Positions 31,451-43,558 of a DNA stretch of 64,000 nucleotides are shown here, piece after piece (position 1 is the first letter of the stretch; the number at the start of each line of letters is the position of its first letter). The stretch is from assembly GCA_013396995.1 (NCBI GenBank), contig VWZP01008283.1, positions 366,426 through 430,425 of the forward strand, in the 5' to 3' direction. A model generated the notes under the pieces. It was not told where the DNA came from and did not search any database. It was given only the letters and a program-made list of their open reading frames with translations. The DNA is from Dicaeum eximium (taxonomy: Eukaryota; Chordata; Aves; Passeriformes; Dicaeidae). The translations under genes and the position numbers were made by a program.

Positions 31451-34400
31451 TATGTTGATATTTCATTAAGATGATAACTAAAAAGCACAAATATCATACA
31501 GGTTGAAATCAATTTTTGAAATCAAGACATTTTGCAATCTTGATTGAATTACTAAACTGAGATATATTTAAATACAAGTCTTTTTCTGCACTCTCAAGGC
31601 TTCCAGTCCAGTGATTTCTGCAGCTTTATTGCTTGTAACAAGGCCCAAATCGGTTACTTGGTGTTACAAATTGTCACCTATGATTTTGGGAAGCTAATCT
31701 CTTGTAATTACTTGCTGCATGGGAGTTTCTGTATCCCTCCTGTCTCCTCTGTAACCTCACACAGTTTGTTTTTTTTCCCAGTATGCATTTACCTACCTGT
31801 CTTGGTGCTTCCCAGAGCCTCCTTCTGGCTTCACCCATTAAAACTCACCAAGTCCCTGCCCTGGAAATTCAATTTTCCTGCAGTGTTGATAACTGTCAGA
31901 GAGGTGAGCCTTCCCACCTTTCTTTTAGGGATACATTGCAGCCATCTCTTCCTTTCATATCTAAACACCACGGGACTAATAATTTTCAAGTCCAGTCACA
32001 TGCTCATTTTTTTCTTCCTGCTGGCCAGGATTTCATTTGTTCCTGCTTGTTATCCAGGCTCCCTGCATCCATACATAGCAACAGAAAATTCTTTTTTTTT
32101 TTTTTTTTTTTTGTGAATGCTCTTGTCTGACTTTGTGCCTCATTTCCCCTTCTAAGTGTCCTTCTCCTGTGCTCAGCCTGGATGCATCAGCACTTTCATC
32201 TGGGAAGGTGTCTTATTAGTTGGAAAGATGCTGGCTCTGCAATTCCCTTCCCTCCAGTATTGCTCCATCACTCAAATCCAAATATTCTCTCATCAGTTGT
32301 GCAGCCTTGTTCAGTTCCATGGTTTTTTGGGGGGGCTTTCCCTTGCATCTGGTACGGGATGCATCTTTTAGCTCCAGGATCGACAGCCTGTGGATGCAGT
32401 GGGGAGCGAACAGCATTGGCATTTTGAGGCACTGCTTTGCAAGAAGAATTTGGGAGTTTGCAGCTTGCAGTTCCTGCCTCTCCCTGGGCTCCAGGCTCGG
32501 CAAAAGCCAGCCAGATTCCTGCTGGTTTGGGAGGCAGCTCCTACCAGCTCCTCCTCGGCTTCTCTTGGCACCCTCGAGCCAGCGGGAAGGGAAAGCCTGG
32601 CATGGCACCACGTGGAGATTGCCAGACCTTGCCTGAGACTTCCCCTTGGAGCTCTTTTCCAGGATCCCAGGATCTTTCCTCACCTGCCTGGCTCCAGCTG
32701 ATGCAGTTCCTTCTTGTGGTCCCAGTGATCAGCCAGTTTTGGTGCTGGTCCGTGAGAAGAGGAAATCCACGGCAGCCAGCTATTTCTTGGAGGCTGTTGT
32801 GCTGTTGCACAAAGTGTGTTTGCAGAGGCTGGATTTTCTGAACACAGGCTGCAGAAAGCAGCAGGAAAGCATTTCTCTCCATGATCCAAGCTCGTTTCTT
32901 CCTGCCAGCACTAAATACACACGTAGGGTTGAGTGTGACTTTCACCGTGGGGATGTCCTTGACCTTCTCCTGCTTTCCTGATGCTCTTCGCTGACGTTCC
33001 TGGCACTTGACTTGTGTGTTCCATCCCATTCCCTGCAGTTTGTGTGTTTTCCCCTTCTCCTGACACAAAGCCTGATGTTCCAGGTTTGTGTTCAGCCCTT
33101 GGGGAGCTTTTTTTCCCTCTGTTTGTGGCCAGTTAACCAAATTCCATGTAGCAGAATTGTCTTCAGTGGAGATTTTTTTGGGATGAATTTTCAGCCTTGT
33201 GCTGGACTTCTTCCTTCAGGGGAGATCTCCCTGCTGGACAACCCAAATCTTCAACCTTTTTTATTGTGGTTCATAATTTGCTAGGGATGAAAGCTACTCT
33301 CATGATCCAGTGGTGGAAGACTGGCACCTGCTTCTTTCCGTGCCCCAAATTTCCCTCCAGTTCCCAAACTGCATGAGCAGTGCCTCAGTTTCCCATTTGC
33401 AAATGGGGCAAAAAGGGTTGGTCATGTGTGTACTTGCTGACAAAGACAAAGGAAACATTGGAGGATGCTGCAGTGACAACTCCCCCCTTCTGTGCCACAT
33501 GAAGGAATGGGAAGGTTGTGGACTCTGGTTGGGCTCCTTTATTGTGCCCCTTAACTTTATTTCAAGTCTTAGAGCCAATTGATTCCTGCCACGTGGAAAT
33601 GTCTCTGCTGTGACATCAGGGCTGTGGGGACTGCTCTGGTGCCACCCTCGCTCAGGTTTGCAGTTCAGGCTGCTGCCTTTGATCTGTGGAAATTTTGATA
33701 TGAATCTTCTCTCTGTGTGAGACCTCTCTCCCCAGGACCGTGCTGGCAGTCAGGATTAGCTGGGCTTTACTTCACTGACAATCTTGTTTTTCAGTCTGAA
33801 AGGACCTCAGCAGAGTTTCCTCTGGGGCAGGGAGGGCCTTGGTTCTGGAATATGTTTTTTTTGGTGTTATCAGGATTTTCTGGCTATCAGGATAAGCCAT
33901 GGGGCTTATGGATCATGGAGTTTTCTTCCTGCAGGAAGGTGTGTCTTCAGTTTAGGTTAGGTTTTACCTGACTTTCCTATGATTTTTACCTCTTTATGAT
34001 TTTTTTTTCATATTTTTTTGTATTTCTTGCTTTCTGTGAGTGTTTATGTTTACCCAAATACAGTGGGAAGAACACTGGGTAAAACAATCTCTTATTTTTT
34101 GGTTTTTGGTTTCCGCCTGCCCTCTGGAGATGCCGGCAGGGTTCCAGGAACATGGAACATGGAGGGAGGAGAAAACAGGGCACTGTTTCTTTTCCTGCCT
34201 CAAGGTAGACACCAGGAACCGCTGTACTTTTAGGGATACTGCCATTAAGTAAAAAGGGAGTGGAAAAAACCCCAGATATTAAATTTACTTGAGATGTGTT
34301 CTCATGAAGATGCTTCGTTGGATATCAGTTCTGCCTGCAAATCTTTTTATGTTGAAATAATTTAATGGGAGTATCCATTTTAAAGTTACTGGGGAGTATC

Positions 34401-35940
34401 CAGAGTCTATTCCTGGTAGGGAGAGCGGAAATCTGTTTTAATTGGAGCAGTTTTCTGGGAGTCGTGTTTCCTGCCAGGGCGGTAACAGTAGGAAGGATCA
34501 GCAGCGTGAGAGGTTATAAAACCCCCAGGCATTTCACATTCGTTTCAAGTAGCTGGGTACAGTAAAAAAAACCCACAAAAATTGGGCAAACAGAGACTCT
34601 GCACAGAGGATTCAGAGACTATGTTTCAAACCTTCCCAAAAAGCACCTGAATTCCGTAGGGACACAGCTCCTGAGTTCCCTTCTGTGTTTGTTTTGCAGA
34701 GTGGCTTGTACTTGGAGAGCAGATAAAAATCCACTGCTGCCACAAATAGCACTCGAGATTTTGGTGCTGATTATAATTAACCCTGATGGTTTCTGCCCGA
34801 TTTGGTTCGTTTTTGTATTTGTGGGCAGCACACAGGAGTGCAGGAACAAACCAAATTAACACTGGGAAGTGAAGGCAGAGCATTATCAGATAACCCAGGG
34901 AAGTTAGAGAGCTAGAAGCCTTTAAAAATAGCTTTTCCAAGATAACTGTGTCACTCTAATTTCAGAAGAAAAATGTGTGTAGGTACATTATTTTTAAAGC
35001 CAGCTTTGTTTCCCAAAATGCCTTGAAAATTGAGCTGATCCATTAAAATTGCTTTTCCTTCAGTGTTTCATCTTAGAGGGATCCTTCTACTCAGGGATAA
35101 TTTATTCCTGCTTGGCAGTGTGTCCGTAATACACATTATTAGCAAACTCTCACAATTTTGCTCTCACATGCTAAAATCAAGTGGAAAATTAAAAGGTTTT
35201 GTTTCATGTCCATCATCCCAGATTATCTGGAATTTATTTCTGAATACAGTCTTTACAGAATGGGTGAGAAGCCATCATTAGAGGTTAAAGACATCCTTGT
35301 GTTCTTATGTGGATTTTCACTTTGGGTTATTCAGTTTCTCAAAACTTGCATCTCTTTAAATCCATAGATCAGGAAAGTTGTGAAAATCCATTTTTCAAAG
35401 GTTATTGATTTCAATTTACCCACTCAGGGTTCTGCCCTGTCTACAATAAACATCTCTTAAAAATGTAAGAACACTCAGAGACAGCCAAACCCCAATGAAT
35501 AAAGGGGTGCTTAAAGATTTAAACTCAGTCCTGTTAGAGCAGATCTGCTTTCAACTTAGAGTCAAGTTAATGTCAACCTAAAGTTAATAATGCCCAAATA
35601 GGTTGCCAGTTTTTGTCATCACTAGGAAATTAAATCGAGTTGGCTGTGCTTAAATTACTGTTTTCAATTAAGCAGCTCAAAGCAGAGCAGCAGCCCCGAG
35701 AACTCACCCTGGTCCTGCCTTGCTGCAGACCTGGTGCCTGCTGAAACCTCTGGGATGGATCCAGGGAAGCTCTTGTTTAAATTGTGACCTGGGAGGCGTT
35801 TAAGTACCAAGTGGTACTCTGATGGAGAAAACTGGCAGGATGTTAGCAAATAAATATTATATTAATCATAGTAAAAATGGGTTATTGTGGTCAAATGGAT
35901 GGGGTTTAGAAGGGTTTCAATGATCCAGCAGTGGATGCAA
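31451..35940. other. Intronic stretch, no gene recognised
   Basis: Mostly unique sequence with T homopolymers (for example 32091-32112). Open frames on both strands (for example 32216-32683 minus) have no recognised similarity and look like chance frames. Confidence 0.55.
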
Positions 35941-35949
35941 CAGGATTTT

Positions 35950-36025
35950 GGGAGCCTGGAGAGGAGAAGGCTCCAGGGAGATCTTAGAGCACCTTCCAGT
36001 GCCTAAAGGGGCTCTGAGAGAGTTG
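35950..36025 (+). mobile_element. CR1 internal fragment, sense
   Basis: gcctggagaggagaaggctc followed by cagggagatcttagagcacc and aaaggggctctgagagag matches the CR1 interior. Both ends of the element are missing. Confidence 0.7.
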
Positions 36026-36898
36026 TTTTATGAGCAAGGTGCTCAAAGGGATTACAGAGCAGGTGGGTGTAAACACCAGCAGCCATGCTGTAGCAAAAAA
36101 GGCAATTTAAATATTTCATTTCTGTATTTGGTGCTTGTGACTTTCCTGAGTATGATTTCCATTTCAACATCCTGAAATAGCTCCTGGATGAGTTGTAGGG
36201 GAACGGAAGAAATGCAAAAATAGTCTGAGGATTAGAAAAAACACACACACACAAAGAAGCACAGAGCTAAGTCTGGTTGGCTTATCAGAGGGAGAGTCTG
36301 ACTGCAAGTGCCTCCCAGAGAAAATTCCAGGCACCGAGTTCTCTCCCATGCATCCAAGGAAGTTGCTGTGTTAAAGGGAGAACCCTTTCAAGGTGAACTG
36401 CCTTTTGGGATGAATGCTCCAAGGAAAAGAGCACTTCCCATCTCTAAAACGGGTCACTTTTCCTTTAAAACTACAGAGAGCGATGCAGGGCGTGTTCTTG
36501 TCGAGGATTAGGTTGGCTGTGGGTGACATTTAAATGGATGAAACCGTGAGGAGGATTTTCTTCCCAGGCAGGAAGAATTGCAGGAGGGCAGCGGGCAGCG
36601 TTAACCCCTGGCCGTGGCACAGGGGTCGTGTGAGGGGGTGTGGGGTTTGCTGACTGAAACATTAGTTTTTATTTAATGGGCCAGCCTTCACATTAAAATC
36701 ACCACCTCTAGTTCAACATTTCTGTGGAGGATGGCACAGTGGGAAGGGGGGTTTTGGAATACAGCTCAAATTAGCTGGAGCTGGAGACAAGCCCAAGAAA
36801 ATGTTGTGGAGCATGTAGCAGATATGGGAAGGCAATTGGATTGCTGGGAGTGAAGGTTAAAAGGGTTTATATTTGTACAATAAATGTCTTCCCCTATA

Positions 36899-37260
36899 TA
36901 GAACCACAGAATTGTTCAGGTTGGGAAAGCCCTCCAAGACCATGGAGTCCAAGCATTCCTCAGCACTGCCAAAGCCACCACTGACCCATGTCCCCAAGTG
37001 CCACATCCACACAGCTTTGAAACCCTCCAGGGATGGGGACTCACCACTGCCCTGGGCAGCTGTGCCAGGGCTGGACAACCCTTTCCAGGAAGGAATTTTC
37101 ACAACATCCAACCTAAACCTGCCCTGGCTCAACCTGGGGCTGTTTCCTCTCCCCCTGTACCTGTTCCTGGGAGCAGAGCCCGACCCCACCTGGCCCCACT
37201 CTCCTGACAGGGAGTTGTGCAGAGCCAGAAGGTCCCTCCTGAGCCTCCTTTTCTCCCCAT
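36899..37260 (-). mobile_element. CR1 LINE 3' fragment, antisense
   Basis: The antisense CR1 begins tagaaccacagaattgttca and continues through cccaagtgccacatccacac and ccctttccaggaaggaattt to a tail rich in CR1 ORF-end sequence (gggagttgtgcagagcc, cctcctgagcctcctttt). At about 360 bp it is one of the longer copies here. Confidence 0.9.
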
Positions 37261-39420
37261 CTTCCTCATTATGTGAGAGAGTCTCTCAAAGCTGTAGAAG
37301 ACCTGTGGAAACCTGGGCTGGTTGGGAATGTGATGATGTGGTGGGTGCTCTCTGGTGGGTCTCCACACAGGACCAGTTAAGGGAGGGATTTATGCAGTGC
37401 ACCACCCCTATAATTGCTGCATGCAAACCACAGATAAACTTCCTTTCTCCCCAAATCAATCCCATCCCAAGAGTTCCCCTCTGGCTACTGCATCCTGGGA
37501 AAATAACTTAGGGAACTGTATAAAATGGAGTTTCAAGCGTGTGTCAGCACCAGCTAAAACAATGCAGCAGGACAAAGCCTCTATTGAAATCCTCTGGCTC
37601 CAGGTCATGTACTGTGGTACCTGGATGTCTCCAGGTGATCCCTCGTGCTCCCTGAAGCCAGACCTCACCGAGGGACAGCTGGGCACTGTCCATGGCCTTT
37701 CCAGAAGAAGTGCCACAGGCATGGATCGGTCTTTGTCTGCTTCTAAGGCTCATCCCTGCCAGTTCTGCCTCACCACCAGAGCTCCTGGCCTGACTGATGT
37801 TTGAAGTGATCTAAGAATACCTCAGATGTATTGTCAAGGGACTCAGTGCTAAATAAATTATAGGAAAGATGAGATCCTAGCAAGCGTTTGGATAACATAA
37901 GCAAGATTAATGGTTTGGAGCCTGTTTTCTGAACAGTGGGACGTGATTGATCAAAGAGAAAAAATCGTCTCCGTGGCTCCTTTGTACCGAAACTTTCAAG
38001 AGCTGAAAATGAGCAGCTGAAGTAAGAAATGCAGAGCTTAGGGAAGAACCTCGTGATGAAAAACTAGGGTGGGAGGTTATGAAAGTACAGGTTGACAGCT
38101 CTGTCCTCTTTATCAACCTTTCCCCATAGGGATCTGCTGTAGAAGATTTTGGACAGGCTGCTGTAGCCTAGATAGGTACTTTGAAATTTTTTTACAATAT
38201 TTTTTAAAAATCAAAGACTTTCATTGTGCTGTGAATAAGATTTGAGTTTCTAGAAAGCTGGTTTCTTCTGCTATCTGGGGGAAAAATGAGCTGGAGAGGT
38301 GGAAGGCTGATCTCCCAGGGAAGGTGGCTGTGCCTGAGGATCTGGAAAGAAAGGCAAGGGCAGATTTTCATGTGCCTCACTCCCTGCAAGTAAAGTTCCT
38401 TGCAATTCCTGCTCCCAGAGTCAGAATTTAGGACTTTGTTTCCATGCTTGATTCTCACCAAAGGTAGAAAACTGTGGCTTGAATAATTCCAACTGATTCA
38501 GGTTGGAATGCCACTGAAACCAAGCAATGGGAGATAAAGGTTATCAAAGTTGTACCAGCTCCAATGGCTACATGATTTTCCATACACTTCTGTAAAATGG
38601 CCCTGTGTGTTTAATGCGTTGAAGGACACACATCCACTTTACATAGCTGAAGAAATTGGGGTGCAAAACTGCTGTACTTGATGGAAATGTCATTTTTCGC
38701 AGTAAAACTTTGCCGTTCCGTTCACTGAAGCGTGTGAGGATGAGACTCAGGATGATATTCTGCCTTTTTCCAGTATCTTTCTTTAAAAGATGTTGCCCTG
38801 ACTAATCCAGCAGTGGGGATGGGCTTTCATTTAGCTCAACCCAAATAGCAGAGCTGGTGTAAGGAGAAACATGAATGTGCTCGTTCAGTATCAATAGAGG
38901 AGATTGATTTTGTAAAAACATTGCAAGGAGAAAGATGGTTTAAACCCATTTGTTCCATCCAGAATAAGGATGTGTAAATTGTGATCACTCTTGCACTCCA
39001 AGTGTCAGTTTTAATTTGAGTCTTTTATACACCACTTGATTGTTGAATATTGCAAAGAAATTTAGCCCCCTTGGAAGAAATCAGAAAGATTCCTGCTATT
39101 GAGGTAATTAGATACAAATTTGAGTGGGGATTTTTTTAATAGAGATTAAATGATCTGTTCAACTGTTTCAGGCCCTGCTTGAGATACACACACCTGTGTC
39201 TAGCTTGTAGAGCATTTTCCTCATTAATTAAGAGCACTTTCCTTGTGTTATTACTTAATTGGGTATCACAGGGAACCTGATGAGACAATGAAATGGTCTT
39301 AATTGCACACAAACCAAATGCATGACGCTGCACATGCTGGAGTGTTCCACGACATGACCCCAGCTTGGCATCGCCTGCTAACGGCCTCGGCGCTCGCTCG
39401 GGCTGGGGGAGCCCTCCTGA
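37261..39420. other. Intronic stretch, no gene recognised
   Basis: Unique, AT-leaning sequence. No RNA gene, exon or repeat was confidently seen. Confidence 0.55.
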
Positions 39421-39429
39421 ATTCACCCA

Positions 39430-40068
39430 GCCTGAACCACAAACCCAGGCTGGGCAGGCAGGGAGAGCAGCCCCGGGGACAAGGATCTGGGGGTGCTGAG
39501 CGATGAAAGGCTGGGCATGCCCTGGGCACCCAGAAACCTCCATGCCCTGGGGTAAGGGCAATTCTGCCCCTGAGCTCAGGTGAGAGCCCACCTGCAGAGC
39601 TGCCCCAGCCCTGGGGACACAGCAGCAGCACCTGGAGCTGCTGGAGAGAGCCCAGAGGAATCCATGGAATTGCTTCCAGGGCTGGAGCCAGGCTGGGAGA
39701 GCTGGGGGTGCTCACCTGGAGAGGAGAAGCTCCAGGGAGAGCTCAGAGCCCTGCCAGGGCCTGAAGGGGCTCCAGGAGAGCTGCAGAGGGACTGGGACAA
39801 GGGATGGAGGGACAGGACACAGGGAATGGCTCCCACTGCCAGAGGGCAGGGCTGGATGGGATATTGGGAATTAGGAATTGTTCCCTGGGAGGGTGGGCAG
39901 GCCCTGGCACAGTTGTGGCTGCCCCTGGATCCCTGGCAGTGCCCAAAGTCAGGTTGGACATTGGGGTTTGGGACAACCTGACCTGGTGGAAGGTGTCCCT
40001 GCCATGGCAGGGGCTGGAACTGGGTCACCTTTAAGGTCCCTTCCCACCCAAGCCATTCTGGGATTGTG
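39430..40068 (+). mobile_element. CR1 LINE, longest sense copy in window
   Basis: The copy begins in the CR1 reverse-transcriptase ORF end; DKDLGVLSDERLG is encoded at about 39478-39516 and matches the CR1 consensus KDLGVLVDEKL. It continues through a block nearly identical to 2111-2280 and ends with the tail aaggtcccttcccacccaag. At about 640 bp it is 5'-truncated and its ORF is broken. Confidence 0.93.
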
Positions 40069-42150
40069 TAAATTAAGCACTTTCCTATTGTAAGTTTCCC
40101 CCACTTAGCAGATTTAAGAAGTTTTCAGTGTTTGACAACATTCAGTTTTGAACTATCTAAACACTCTTGGCTGTTTACATTTCACATGGATGTATCCCAT
40201 TTCACAGAGATGTTTCCCTCCAGTTTCAAACTGATAATTACAAAGGTAAATGACCATGTTTAACTTTTAAAAATAGTATGTAAGACTTGCTTGGCTTGCA
40301 TGGAAGCAATAAATTTATTCTTCTGGGATTAATCCCTACTCTGCTTCTTCAGCCTATTCTTTTTTTTTTTTTTCTGTTGAGAGAGTGGAAAAGAGTGAAA
40401 GAAGGAAAAAAGCTCTCCCCCATGTCGTGTTTGTCCGTGCTCATCTTTCCCAAGCAGCAGGTAGATGTGTCAACACCATGAATTATGAATGGAGCTGCTG
40501 GAGCCCACGGAACGCTGCGGATCCTGCGGATCCACAGTGGACTTGACCTGTTTTATTCATCCCTCAGCAGCAGAACTCCCCAAGGGACTGGGAAAACCCA
40601 AAACCTTCCCATTTTCCGTGCTTGGGAAGTTAGTACTGGATTAGACTGATTAAAACTTGGCAAGGAGAAGCTGGAGAGCTTTCACACCTTTCCAATATGG
40701 AAAATTCTCTTTTCAAGAGGATATTTCAGTCTGAAAAACAGTTGTCAGAGGCAAAGTTATGTTTTTCTCTCTTGGAAATGAACTCTTTTGCAGTGTGCCA
40801 AGGTATCTTTTTTAGGTTTAAGGGGAAGAGATGGCAGGAGATGCCTCGCCATCAAGGCCAGGGCAAGACAAAAGCAGGGACTCACCATGGACTGTGCATG
40901 GCACAGGAGCTGAGTTCTTGTGTGACCTGGAGCAAGATCTGTCTTTGTCTGGATTTTTGTTTGCCATATCCCTGGAAAGGAATTATTGATATTTCCCTTG
41001 CAAGGCTGTTTTTGGGCTTCTTGGATGAAAATTTTGCAGGGATTGATTACATGGCACGGAAGCCCCTGTAGCTCTGGGGTTTGGCACTGGTGCCACTCAA
41101 AACCAATGGTGAGAGCTGAAGGAAAAGCTCATTTTTATCATGCTCTGAACTCCTCCAGTGCCTTGCATAGTCCTAGCAAAGGTAGAGTGGCAGTGAACTG
41201 ACATCTTTTATCTTCTGGAGTTTTGTATTTTGAATTTATGCCCATTCCAACAGTCATCATCCAAGGAATTCGACAGTGGGAGGATCTGAATGGATTCCAT
41301 TTCCATTCTGTTTGTTGTTGTTACACCCGGTTTAATTTTTCCTGTTGTATTCCTGTGTATAGCCACAGCCTGAGTGTGACTGCATTCCTGGTGGGGAGGG
41401 GTGGGAGAGCTGGATTTTACCATTTACCATGCTATTTAAGGTAGTTTTTGCCTTCCTTTTATTGTTTTCCTTAAACAATATTTTGGATTATTATTCTATT
41501 TTATATGAGGAAGGGCTGCAGTAGGTGTAATTTATTTTAAATACTCAATTTCTCTTAAAATTTCCTATTTTCTTGGCAAAGGAGATCCTGGAGCTTTGTC
41601 TGCCACGGGAGGAAATAGTTATTACATGTAACTACTTCTGGTTTTAAATCCATTTTTTAAATCTATTGCTGATTTTAATTGTATTTAAGTCAAGAATCCC
41701 AGCTTGCCAATTTAAAAGCTTTGATTGTAAACTTGTTGGGTTTTCTTTTAAATTGTGCTTTTGTTCTCCTAAAAGAAATTCCTACTCCCTGCTTGGTCCA
41801 ATATCAGTCGTACACTGCTGTCCTTTCATTAACATTAGAACTCCTTTATTTTGGCCACTGCTTCTGTGCACACTTATTTAAGCAATGGCATCTAATCAGT
41901 AATTTGAGAGTCTTTGTTTAATTTTTTATTATGTAGGAAACAAAGAATGATACATTTCAGTGGTGATGTGTGCTAGGAACTAATGTCAAATTTCCCTTGG
42001 AAACTGGAATTCGGATTAATGCAGCGTGGGGTGTGCAAGTGTTTGTGTTCATAGAACAACTTTCCACGTGGTGTATTCCTGAGAAAAGCAACAGCCTGCT
42101 CCCAGAACAGACTGGGATGTCAGCAGCAGGATTGATCTGACAGGCGTTCT
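40069..42150. other. Intronic stretch, no gene recognised
   Basis: AT-rich unique sequence with no recognised repeat or exon. Confidence 0.55.
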
Positions 42151-42232
42151 CATGGAATCCAGACTGGTTTGGGTTGGGAGGCACCTCAAAGATCATCCAG
42201 TGCCACCCCTGCCATGGCAGAGAGACCTCCCA
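42151..42232 (-). mobile_element. Short CR1 3' end, antisense
   Basis: catggaatccagactggttt, then gggttgggaggcacctcaaa and tgccacccctgccatggcag match the inverted CR1 terminus. The copy ends near an ambiguous base (N at 42233). Confidence 0.8.
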
Positions 42233-43307
42233 NGGTGTGAAACTGTCTCAGCTTGTTTGGTGTGGAAGATAAGCATCAAATCACTCACATGAACGATGTT
42301 GCTTTTTCCCCCTTTTTCTACCCAGATATTGAAGTGCTCTCTTGGTGCTTGGATTTTGTCACAACCATTTTTCATCCCCAAATCCGTGTGTACCCACCTG
42401 AAGGGGTTTTTTTCAGGCTGTGTGAGTGGAGCAGGACAGAGTGGGGCTGAGGTCAGGGGTACCGGGCCTTGTAAAACAATTTCAGCATCTCTTAGTACAG
42501 TTCTGTTTGTCTTGTGATCCACCAAAACCCAGCTGGGGAATTTGTCCGGGCTGATGGCTCGTTTCCTCCTTGGAGAGACCTTCAAAGGCTGCCATACAAG
42601 GGGTTGACATTCTTCTTCACACACACGTGGTTGTTCCAGGAGGTTCATTAATGCAACACTGCCTTCAAGCTCTTTGGAAATTTAAGGGTCTCATTCTCTC
42701 GTTTACACCAGCGTGGAACCGGGTAGGAATTGTAATGACTCGAGCTTTTGTAGGCTGGGTACAAAAAGGGAGATTGAATTTGATGGGTTTGGTGGGAATT
42801 AAGATCAGAAAGGAATATTAGATCATCTATGCTAATTGTGAGTAAATTAGATGGTGCAAATTCTGAGCAGAAAACGAAACGCAGGCTGTGATTCCTTACG
42901 GGATGAGCTCTGTCACAGGGAGCTGATGGGTGAGAAGAGGGTGTTAATTGCTGAGGCTGCTCTGGTGGGGCAGAGCTGATGTTCACTTGGGCATGGTGCA
43001 AGAGGGAGTGGCAGCCCTTCCTCCCTGGGCTCGATCCCAGGCTTGGCTGGTCCTGAGCACTGGGCACGGTGGGCAGGATGCTCTGGGCTGCCTGAGGAGA
43101 GGCTCCTGCAGAGCTCACAGCGCTGCTGCTCTCACTGGCACCTTCGTAGCTGCTTTAGGGAGCTGCAGGCTGGGCTTAGATTGGCTTTAGTCTTCTCCTT
43201 GCCACATCACAGAAGTCCGGCTTCCTCACCTGGTTTTCATAAGTCCTGTGCTGTGTGCGGTTTGGGGCATTAATGACTTCTCTTCACCGGCCAGCCTCAG
43301 CCTTCCA

Positions 43308-43558
43308 CTGCCCAAAGGGGCTCCAGGAGAGCTGGAGAGGGACTTGGGACAAGGGATGGAGGGACAGCACACAGGGAATGGCTTCCTACTGCCAGAGGGC
43401 AGGGATGGATGGGATATTGGGAATTAGGAATTGTTCCCTGTGAGGGTGGTGAGCCCTGGCACAGGGTGCCCAGAGAAGCTTTGGCAGTGTCCAAGGCCAA
43501 GTTGGAGTTCTAACAGTCCTTAGGGTCCCTTCCAACCCAAACCATCCTGTGATTCCTC
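43308..43558 (+). mobile_element. CR1 LINE 3' end with internal deletion, sense
   Basis: The sense CR1 runs from aggggctccaggagagctgg to the tail cttccaacccaaaccatcct, gtgattcc. Relative to other copies it lacks a short block after gcccagagaagct and part of the segment before the tail. Confidence 0.9.
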
